A DNA stretch of 64,000 nucleotides, taken from Lepidostoma basale. Its lineage: Eukaryota; Arthropoda; Insecta; Trichoptera; Lepidostomatidae. The notes beneath the pieces were generated by a model that had not been told where the DNA came from, made no database searches, and saw only the letters and a program-made list of their open reading frames with translations. Below are positions 56,355 to 64,000 of the stretch, in pieces. The stretch is from NCBI GenBank assembly GCA_022606425.2, contig JAHDVF020000215.1, positions 930,001 to 994,000 of the forward strand. The letters are read 5' to 3'. Numbering within the stretch: the first letter of the stretch is position 1; the number at the start of each line of letters is the position of its first letter. The position numbers were made by a program, and so were the translations under genes.

Positions 56355-59300
56355 TTATTTTCCAATAGCGAGAGGGATCAACCTGGGAATTGCTGCGCGA
56401 AGAGATGCCAATAGACCGTCGGGAAGCTGTGAACAAAAATTACGTTATTATATAAAAACACAAAATTATACAACTAAAAAATCAAAACATATCAATGCAG
56501 ATTCGCTAATGAAGACTCAAAATCATAGATTAATTGAGACTGTTTTCTGTAAAGTCCTTAATGATTCTGTTATATTCTAAAATAAATCTATGGAACATTT
56601 ACGAGTATATGTACCAATTATGAAAAAAATAACTACTCGTATAAGACAGTGAATCATACAACTGGTAAAGTAAATTTTAAAAACGTAAAAACATTAAAAA
56701 AAAACTGTATTATATTAATAAAATTTTACTAGTTTTTAGGGTAGGCAGAGAGAATCGACCGCCACACTACTCTATCCTGGCAAACCTCTCTAGATTCCTC
56801 CACATTCATACAACAGGACATACACGCACGTCGATTCCTACGACTTCTAACATGACCAACCTTTAAAATTTGATTAATTTTGTCATGCCATGTTTTCACC
56901 ATTAACGTTTACTTTCTTAACCATTCTTTCTCCATCCATGCGTTCCACATGTCCGAACCAACGCAGCGATCCTTTCATAATTTTTAGTTTTTACACCATT
57001 TGATTATTTTATTAAAACCAACTGGTTTCGCTCCCCTGGAGCATCGGCAGATTACAAAAAAAGCCAAATGAAATATTTAGTTATTTTTAATTTTAATTTT
57101 TATACTTCATTTAATTTATTTTGTAACTCTGACGAAGCTCCGGCGGAAGCGAAACCGGTTGGTTTTAACAAAAATAAATTAATTAATACATTAAATCAAA
57201 AAAGAAAGTGGTGAAAAAACTATAATTGTTAAAGTGTGATAATATTGTTTTGAATAATGCCACAACACAAATTAAGCGCTTCATAAGTATGAGAAATTTT
57301 TGTTTAAATTATATCATGTGCGTATTAAAATTTTATTGAAATAATAAAGGAATATAAATAATGCATAAGACATTTTTTGGAATGGCTTTTTAATTCTTTA
57401 TTGAAAAAGACGAATTGAAAACTTGTTATATATTGTATTTTTAAGTAATAGTATCGTAGTTCTAAAACAAAATGATTAAAATAAAAATTCTCACTCCAAG
57501 TGTCCTAAAGACAGCCTCAATCTGCGTCTCCAGGTCGCTTTGAGGGGCTCTCTTAAACCTGATGTGGTGCTCGTGGGAATGATGCTGAAAAAAATGAGAA
57601 AATTGTCGTTTGAGTTCACATTAGTGTTTTATTACCAACCCTGGTGTATGGAAGTTATGCATGGAACTGACAGACAAAGTATAAGAGCAGATTAATGCGG
57701 TAGAGATGAGATCCCTGAGATGTATGCGTAGTAAAACGATGTACGGCAGAATTTAAAATGCTGATATAATATAAGGAAGGAATGTAGAGCGGAAGAAAGT
57801 ATTATGAACGAAATTATGAAAGGATCACTGCGTTAGTTTGGAAATGTGGAATACATGGATGAAGGAAGAATGGTTCAGAAAGTATGCATAAACAGTGTGA
57901 ATGGAGTACGGAGCGTGGAACACCAGAAAACTTGGCATGACCAAATTAATAAAATTTTAAAGATAGGCTATGTTAGAAGTCGGAGTATGACTCGCTGTAT
58001 GAATGTGGAGGAAGCTAGAGATGTGTGTCAGGATCGAATAGTGTGACGGTTCATTATTTCTGCCTACCCCTTCGGGGAAACGGCATGATGTTTTGTTGTT
58101 GTTGTAGTTATTGAAAACAAGTCGATGAAAAAGATTTATGATACATGTTTTAGTTTGAAACAATTGTTTGAATAAATAACAAATGAAACACCGTTTTTAT
58201 ATAAAAGAACCAAAAAAACAAATGCTAAAATTTAAAATTTGTTCTTACTCTAATTAGAAGAATACATAATTGTTAATCACTCTATTGAATTATGTCTCTA
58301 AATTAATTACAATTAGATGCTTCAGAAATACTAAAATATCCATTGACACAACTAGGAAGACACAAATAAATTTTGATCAATTAAGGCAGAAACATACTAT
58401 TAACACGCCACGCCACCCGATGCCACGTGATGCGTGTTGAGTCGAATCAAATTGTATTGTTTTCTATGGACAGAATCACACTATGAACACCCGACGCGAC
58501 GCCATGCGCGCACACGCCACCCGATACAGACGAGCTAGATCGACGTGTTGCCGATGGTGGGAGTAAACACGCCACGTTGCGTGTTCATAGTATGTTTCTG
58601 CCTTAAATAGTATGTTTCTGCCTTTACTGTATTTTGAGAGCGATAAGACGCATCGGACCATTAAGACGCCCCCAATTTTTGGTGAATTTTCAGAGTAGAA
58701 AAGTGCGACGTTCGAAAAATACGGTAAATTGAACATTTATTCACAAAAAAGCGGAAGAATGTGGGGTCGTATCTTACTACGCTATGTCTTATGCTAAATA
58801 CAGGGTGTGTGGTCTGTTTTATTGTATTGATGTGAAACGTGGACCTTAAAAGTCAACTCAATGAACATACTGGAAGCATTTGATGAAAATGTGGCTCTAT
58901 TGCAAAATGCTCAGAATTCCCTGGACAGACATGGTTACCAATACCGAAGTCCTGAGGCGAGCTAGAGTTGACAGGGAGCTGTTATCAACTATCAAGGTTC
59001 GGAAGATTTTACATCTGGGTCATATACTGCGTGGGGAAAAGTACCACCTTCTCCAACTGATATTGGAGGGGAAAATTGAGGGACGCCGAGGGCCCGCTAG
59101 GAGACACGTGTCCTGGCTGCGAAACGTGAGGGAGTGGACTGGCATCCGAAGTGTGGAGGAGCTGTTCTAAGCGGCGCAGAACAGGGACAGCGTTGGATCG
59201 CCAACGTTGGGGGGACCTGATAGGCGGTGGCGGTACTCCCATAGAAGCCCAGAAGCCCGGCTTGCGTAAGAAATTTTGAATCAAAACCCCCAAATCTAAG

Positions 59301-60143
59301 TAATCACGCCCCGGAATAAACAAACAACCCACCAAATCACCTTCCAACAATGTTCCCATCAGACGTTAGAAGAATAGCCACAAGAGCTGAACCTCTTTAA
59401 GCCAGTAGGGCTTCTGGGCTTCTATGGGAGTACCGCCACTGCTGATAGGGCAATTGAAGAAGGAAAAGAAATATAGGGTGGAGCCCTGCAGGCGCATGGA
59501 TTTAAACACGGCATTGCTCCCTTCCATATGGTTGTTGAAGGTTGAAAGTAGGCTAATGCAAAATAAGAGAACGGGAAGTTTATGTTCCAAGTTGCAATAA
59601 TGAAGTGGTCTTTTGAAAAACATGCCTTTTGTGTGAAACTATTTTTTGGTCGTCCGCATGCAGCGTGCCTTCTGTTCAAGGTTCATTATCGCACCCCGCG
59701 GCCGAATTCCCGATCGAAATCTAATTATTGCTTGGGTCGATGCATGCAAAGATACCAAAAATGTGTCCACGATAAGAAGGGTCCCCAGATTACCGTCACT
59801 CCCAAGAAAACTTTGAGAGGGTTCGAGTTGAAATGAAATAATCTTCCAGGCGTTCAATTCGGAAACAGGCAGGTCCTTCGCATTTCGAGACATTCCATTC
59901 AACGAATCGTTAATGAACATCTTCATTTGAACACCTAAAAGATGGTTGTCATTCAAGAATTGAAGCCTTGACACTCTGTAAGCAAGTATGATACATATAT
60001 TTTTAAAGTTAATGATTGCAAACCTCATCAGAATGATGATGGGAGTCATGGTGCCCAGACCACTGAGCCACCGGGGATGCTTCCACGAAGCTCATCACGA
60101 CGAAAGCCACAGCCACGAAAACCAATACGTTCTTAGACATCAT
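56355..60143 (-). CDS. Prepropeptide with His-rich pro-region, furin site and C-terminal amidation signal (93 aa)
   Basis: Three coding exons on the minus strand: 60143-60024, 57584-57495 and 56426-56355. Phase-0 GT-AG joins give 93 codons plus TAA. Residues 1-22 are a strongly hydrophobic signal peptide ending FVEA. Residues 23-52 form a pro-part with ten His in thirty residues, ending in RFKR (49-52), which fits the R-X-K-R furin consensus. Residues 53-93 start APQSDLETQIEAVFRTLG and end IPLAIGK. The terminal Gly-Lys is the classic substrate for carboxypeptidase trimming and alpha-amidation, predicting a 39-residue amide (53-91). Its C-terminal half (GLLASLRAAIPRLIPLAI) is hydrophobic/cationic and amphipathic, its N-terminal half acidic, with overall charge near zero. 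I recognise no known family. Antimicrobial-type effector or neuropeptide-like hormone are both possible. A non-coding first exon is predicted at 60585-60536. LINE and mariner fragments sit in the introns. Confidence 0.78.
56738..56990 (-). mobile_element. YPSGE-family LINE 3' end
   Basis: GGGTAGGCAGAGAGAATCGA to GATCCTTTCATAATTTT; similar subtype to the copy at 30705-30915 (AACATGACCAACCTTTAAAA). Confidence 0.68.
57000..57225. repeat. Palindromic repeat with hammerhead-like motifs, CCGG subtype
   Basis: Plus 57125-57164: AACU/GGUU stem I, CUGACGA, extra A, GCUCC/GGAAGC hairpin, GAAA, CCGG, UU. Minus arm (57018-57060): CUGCCGA, extra U, perfect GCUCC/GGAGC hairpin, GAAA, CCAG, UU. Stem II differs between arms but still pairs. 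Confidence 0.68.
57610..58090 (+). mobile_element. YPSGE-family LINE 3' end
   Basis: Peptides VQKVCINSVNGVRSVEHQKT and NVEEARDVCQDRIV, ending CCTACCCCTTCGGGGAAACG. It starts about 25 bp upstream of coding exon 2 (57584) of the prepropeptide gene, in its intron. Confidence 0.75.
58385..58602. mobile_element. TTAA-flanked MITE (piggyBac- or Harbinger-type), 218 bp
   Basis: Ends GGCAGAAACATACTATTAAC and the complement of GTTCATAGTATGTTTCTGCC, flanked by TTAA at 58381-58384 and 58603-58606. An extra copy of the right end (ATAGTATGTTTCTGCCTT) follows at 58607-58624. The interior repeats ACACGCCACGCCAC/GACGC motifs. TTAA favours piggyBac, but a TAA duplication (Harbinger) cannot be excluded. Confidence 0.68.
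58625..58735. repeat. Inverted-repeat element, 'ACTGTATTTT ... AAAATACGGTA' ends
   Basis: Ends ACTGTATTTT and AAAATACGGTA are roughly complementary, with AAGACGC motifs inside. Probably a small DNA-transposon derivative abutting the TTAA MITE. Confidence 0.4.
58810..59490 (+). mobile_element. RTE-like LINE 3' end split by a hAT MITE
   Basis: Open for 96 codons: KMLRIPWTDMVTNTEVLRRA, TIKVRKILHLGHILRGEKYH, RRGPARRHVSWLRNVREWTG; continues after the MITE (59225-59441) as AIEEGKEI. In intron 2 of the prepropeptide gene. Confidence 0.82.
59225..59441 (+). mobile_element. hAT-type MITE copy 2, inserted in a LINE
   Basis: The 8-bp duplication CTGATAGG (59217-59224 and 59442-59449) flanks TIRs of about 34 bp (C[A/G]GTGGCGGTACTCCCAT). 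The host is again the 3' coding end of an RTE-like LINE, which resumes with GCAATTGAAGAAGG. Confidence 0.9.
59575..59990 (+). pseudogene. Degenerate Tc1/mariner-like (DUF4817-type HTH) transposase remnant
   Basis: The plus strand starts near WSFEKHAFCVKLFFGRPHA and, after frameshifts, reads RISRHSIQRIVNEHLHLN and KMVVIQELKP. These are typical of the N-terminal HTH pair of this transposase group. It is embedded in intron 2 of the prepropeptide gene. Confidence 0.5.
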
Positions 60144-60180
60144 TTTTCTAGAAAATAAAATCAGTTATTTATATTTCCTT

Positions 60181-60447
60181 AGGATGAGGGTAGAATGATT
60201 AAAAAGTTGTACACAAGCAGCGTGAGTGGAAAAAGAAGCCGAGGATGATCGAGGAAAACATGGCATGACCAAATTAATCAATTACTAAAAGGCGGCCACA
60301 TTCGAAGTCGGAATAATCGACGTGCGTGCATGGTACGATGTATGAATGTAGAGGAAGCCCGAGAGGTATGCCAGGACAGAGCATTGTGGTGATCTATCCT
60401 CTCTGCCTACTCCTTCGGGGAAATGGCGTGATGGTTAGTTAGTTAGA
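60181..60447 (+). mobile_element. YPSGE-family LINE 3' end, near-identical subtype to 51430-51690
   Basis: AAAAAGTTGTACACAAGCAGC, GGCGGCCACATTCGAAGTCG and the tail GGTTAGTTAGTTAG match the 51.5-kb copy closely, pointing to recent activity of one source. It lies in intron 1 of the prepropeptide gene. Confidence 0.8.
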
Positions 60448-60535
60448 ATATACTCATTTCAATAATGTAAAGTGGTTATTATGTTATAAAATATTATCAA
60501 AAACTAAATCAATTGGAAATATAAAAAAATATTAC

Positions 60536-60615
60536 CTGATTTGCTTGTGTGGTAACAGTAGATAGCAAGATCAAAAGTAGTTTGTGATGTATTAACATTC
60601 AACAGATCTTATATA
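60536..60615 (-). promoter_or_regulatory. Predicted promoter and non-coding first exon of the 93-aa prepropeptide gene
   Basis: On the minus strand TATATAAG (60615-60608) is followed 30 bp later by a TCA initiator-like A at 60585. The leader exon ends at AATCAG|GTAATA (exon end 60536). The acceptor TTTCTAG at 60154-60148 opens the exon whose ATG is at 60143. Spacing and splice signals are good, but there is no transcript evidence. Confidence 0.65.
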
Positions 60616-60984
60616 CTCATTATACGACATCTAAATCTGTTCATCTTATTTTATCGGATTCGCTTACCATCACTCATGTGTTACATTCAGACGTCACAAA
60701 CATTTTTGGAACATACGTTTTCATTCGTATTAACAATTTGATATGGAGTTCATCCATTTTTTTAAGAAACAATAAATAAAGCTTACCTACATTCTTTTTT
60801 TAATATCTATGTTACTTAAAGACGCTCCAAAAGTCCAAGCTTCTATACAGAAACCATCCTCAAGCCAGTTCTGATACATGGTTCTTAGTCGTGAACCATA
60901 ACTCTAAAGAATAACAAAGAATCTAATGGTTTGGTAATAGGATACCGGGGATGCAGCAGGAACTAATAGGAAGTAGCGAGTAGT

Positions 60985-61215
60985 ACCTACCTTCTTCTTC
61001 TTCTTATACTGGCCGAAGACTGCTAGGGCCTGTTTGTGCAGAGTTTACCGCCTCTTGCGATGTAGACTCCCTGCTGTCTTTCCATTTTTTGGGAGGTCTT
61101 CCAGGCACCCTTCTTCTCTCTGGTTTCCCATGTAGGGCAAGGTGTAGTATTCTTTGGGCGTCCATTCTTTCCACATGATCTCTCTGACAACATCCTGGAT
61201 ATCATACTTTTTTTA
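60985..61215 (-). mobile_element. RTE-like LINE 3' fragment
   Basis: Tail CTTCTTCTTCTTATAC then (minus) EKKGAWKTSQKMERQQGVYI in a broken frame. Confidence 0.55.
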
Positions 61216-61254
61216 TCGTGGTGTTTTTTATTCTGTCGCGTAGAGTCCTGCCTG

Positions 61255-61640
61255 TTATTACCTTCTTCTTCCTTAGCCTATTCCTGTCCACTCCTGGACA
61301 AAGGCCTCCTCCATTCGCTTCCATGTCACTCTGTCCTGTGCAGACTGCATCCAGGTTATTCCGACGTGTCTGTTCAGATCATCCTTCCACCGTAGTTGCG
61401 GTCGCCCTGCACTTCTCTTTGCCGTCCACGGTCTCCAAGTCAGCAGTCTTCTTATCCATTTTTCATCTTAGCTTCTGGCTACGTGACCTGCCTACTGCCA
61501 TTTTAGAGTCGCCACCCGGTGGATGATGTCAGTGACCTTTGTTTTTTCTCTCACCGTATCGTTTCTGACTCTGTCTGTTAGGCTTATTCCTAACATGGCT
61601 CTTTCCGTGGCTCTTTGGGTCTTGTTTGGACAATGCTACA
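61255..61640 (-). mobile_element. RTE-like LINE 3' fragment, second family
   Basis: Plus-strand landmarks CCTGTCCACTCCTGGACAAA and GACTGCATCCAGGTTATTCC are the usual 3' region of this LINE type. It adjoins the preceding fragment. Confidence 0.6.
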
Positions 61641-62350
61641 GTTTCAAGACCACAATTACCAACTGGCAGAACGCAGGCTTACCTTCCTATAACTTTTAAA
61701 TAATATGTATCTGCGTATTCACCTGATATAGTTTCCTGTAACTTCTATATCTTTCTGAAATTTAAAAATACGAAGAAATGACAATGTTTTGATATTATAG
61801 ATAATATAAGACAAAAATCGTAGCAGCAGCATCTTCATCAGAACCAACTAAGGTAAGATTCGAAACAAAATCATCGGTTTTAATATAATAATATTAATAA
61901 TAAAACTTGGGTAATGTTTGTTAAGCAATACGTAAGTAACCCAATCCTTGAGTGCCCCTGAAAATCGGTTGATCAATCAAGGGAAATGAATTTCAGGTTT
62001 CCCCAGAAAATAAAAAACAAACAATAGTCACCTAATCTAAACTGAAATAGAACCCAACGATTCGACATGTTCTTGAGATTTTTTTACATTCAGACAAAAC
62101 TAACCGAAGCTGATTCCCTCCAAAATCTATACATTTGTTTTCAAGATCTCTGTCTTCTCTATCTTGTTCTTCGATGGATGGACAACAACAGAAGAAGTCA
62201 GAAAATATTTCTCTCCTGAGTTTCTTGGAACCGATCCTCATTCCTGTCCAATCCTTTATATTACGCAGCTAGGACAGCTGCCTTCTCCCAACTCCCCGCC
62301 GTCACTCTATCTTACCTATGTTTTCAGCCGAAGGAGGTGGTGTTTTTTTC
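61640..62350. other. Intergenic sequence, nothing recognised
   Basis: Lies upstream of the prepropeptide gene, between LINE debris and a hAT MITE. Short ORFs without resemblance to known families. Confidence 0.4.
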
Positions 62351-62360
62351 CCTTTAGAAC

Positions 62361-62659
62361 ATAGGTTTCCAATCTTTTCTGGGCCACCGCTCCCTTTACA
62401 AGAAAAATAAACGTTCAACGCCCCCCTCCCATAAAAGTTATTCGAAATATGGGAAAATGATTACAGTTACAAAATAAACCAATATTTAAGTTTAATTTTA
62501 ATTATTAGTTTCTCCGTGATTAGCGTGTTTTTTTTGGTCTTTTTAGACTATATTTTTCTGTCTGCCCACGCTCTCTATTTTTTCTGGGTCTTCTTTTGCC
62601 CCCCTGAAAGTCTCAAACGCTCACAAGGGGGCGTTATCGCCCACTTTGAGAACCTAGGC
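62361..62659. mobile_element. Second hAT-like MITE family, 299 bp
   Basis: Perfect 8-bp target duplication TTTAGAAC (62353-62360, 62660-62667). Imperfect ends ATAGGTTTCCAATC and the complement of GAGAACCTAGGC. The interior has G/C-rich GGGGGCGTTATCGCCCAC and CAACGCCCCCC segments, as in many hAT MITEs. Confidence 0.75.
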
Positions 62660-62669
62660 TTTAGAACAT

Positions 62670-63160
62670 GATATAAATATGAGACCTTTATAACAATCAC
62701 ACTTTATAATAATTAATAAATATTATAGAAAAAATCGGAGTCTTTTTTCATTCAGAATTCAAATTCAGTCAGAGAGTTTGTTTGTTTAGTCTGGTAAAGA
62801 TCTGCTTGGAGCTAGATTGTATAAAGATTTTTATGTATAAACCTTTATACAATCTACCAAAAAAATAATAATAAGTACTACCTTAAACTTTTTATGTAAT
62901 CTGCTTCCTTATATTGTTTATTGTCTTCAATTTATTATGTTTCATCGTTTTTGACTCTATATTATGTGTAATTGTTACTTCTAAATACTGTTTTAATTTT
63001 TATTTATTTATATTTTCCACCTTAAATTTTTTCTCCTATAAATAGTAACTAAACATTAATTTTATTATAATTATAAGTTACCTAACTCAAATCCATCAAG
63101 AACTTCATAATTATACAATATAAAAGAAATTATTCAAATTGACATAGGAACGAATTTGAT
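62670..63160. other. AT-rich intergenic sequence
   Basis: Contains a small hairpin at 62812-62858 (AGATTGTATAAAG ... CTTTATACAATCT) and nothing else I can name. Confidence 0.45.
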
Positions 63161-63164
63161 ATAT

Positions 63165-63660
63165 TATTGTAACACCTGATGATGTCAACATAGCGTCACC
63201 TGAGAGTAAGAAGGTTCCAACTGTCAAAAGTAAAAAACTGAGAATAATGAAGTCAAAGTTTTATTGGTTCCGGGTGTGTGTCTTGGAATAAAAGGGTTCC
63301 ATCTGAAGCAGATGAAATTCTTTTACCGAGAAGCGTGTAAATTTTCTCTGGCGACAGTTGGAATAATAAAGTTCTAAGTGTAAATGAATCCTTCTTCAGT
63401 GAATCTTGTGTTTTGAATAATCAGATGGAACTCGATTATTTTCGTAACATCAAAATGACGATACTATTACATGTTTTTTTGTTAATTGTACGTATAGATA
63501 AGGTTAGTAAGAAACCTTTTCACGAAAAAAAGCCAAATGTGAAGTTTTGTTAGTTGGAACCCTCTTACTCTCAGGTGACGTTAGGTTAACGAAACAGCTG
63601 TCGCGAAAAATAAAAATACAATTGTGATACATAAAACAAAGTTTTTTAATTCAAGAGTTT
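63165..63660. repeat. Hammerhead-like unit split by an inverted-repeat insertion
   Basis: AACACCTGATGATGTCAACAT at 63171-63191 and GGTTAACGAAACAGCTGTCG at 63583-63602 are the two halves of the 'GCTGTCGCG' subtype. Between them a ~390-bp segment has its own inverted ends (GTCACCTGAGAGTAAGAAGG / CTTACTCTCAGGTGAC). Confidence 0.5.
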
Positions 63661-64000
63661 ATAATGTTAAAGTATTATAGTGTTTCGGCCAAAAAAATGG
63701 ACTACAAACTATTATATTTGTTGTGTGGCAAGAAAACAAGGCATTTATATTTTTGCACTAGTAAGTACATTCAATATCTGTATTACTTAACAATGCAATG
63801 CTATGCCTAAAGACACAATGATCCTTGTCCTAGTTTAAGTATCAACTGATTTAAGTACTTAACGATGTTTACCGTTTTTTACTACAATTTCACAATTTTC
63901 AGGTAGATAACTTTGTAGGAGAGATTTTCATTGTATATTGTAAGCTTTTCACACGACCGTGAGATGTGATTGTTGACATTATCTTCTTCTTCTCGGTCGT

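Overview
This 64 kb window is insect genomic DNA. It has AT-rich introns with GT-AG splice sites, TATA plus TCAGT-type core promoters, and dense LINE, SINE, mariner, hAT and pogo debris. Lepidoptera or Trichoptera is my best guess from the repeat style, but nothing in the window proves the order.

Four protein-coding genes can be assembled by hand. (1) A SMARCC1/2 (Drosophila Moira) orthologue, the SWI/SNF scaffold, lies on the minus strand from 46577 down past position 1. Eleven coding exons (558 codons) are present and the 3' part lies outside. (2) A complete six-exon SMP-30/regucalcin-like gene (326 aa, with a signal peptide) lies on the plus strand at 17960-42061. It sits wholly inside the 28.3 kb second intron of the SMARCC gene, in opposite orientation. 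(3) A complete small secreted-protein gene (189 aa, minus, 50387-47795) is built from symmetric phase-0 exons encoding a repeated Gln/Met/Thr/Pro-rich module. (4) A complete 93-aa prepropeptide gene (minus, 60143-56355) has a signal peptide, a His-rich pro-part, an RFKR furin site and a C-terminal Gly-Lys amidation signal. Genes 3 and 4 each appear to have a TATA promoter and a non-coding first exon.

Most of the rest is mobile-element sequence. One RTE-like LINE family, here called 'YPSGE' after its C-terminal peptide and carrying a (TTAG)n tail, has about 18 5'-truncated copies. Other RTE-like 3' ends are scattered throughout. A Jockey/CR1-superfamily LINE near 53-55 kb carries a related LINE inserted inside it with a twin-priming inversion. 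DNA elements include a deleted mariner (2241-3001), pogo/Tigger-like elements, three hAT MITEs with 8-bp target duplications, a TTAA-flanked MITE and a near-perfect palindrome at 13.2-13.4 kb. Two tRNA-derived SINE families occur. Two satellites flank the regucalcin promoter.

The most unusual signal is a family of palindromic repeats at about 16 loci. Their arms end in a layout resembling a type I hammerhead ribozyme: short stem I, C(U/C)GANGA, stem II hairpin, GAAA, a short self-complementary stem III, U(C/U), then the other strand of stem I. The better copies deviate from a canonical hammerhead by one extra base before stem II, so activity is unproven. They resemble the ribozymes known from Penelope-like elements and animal retrozymes.
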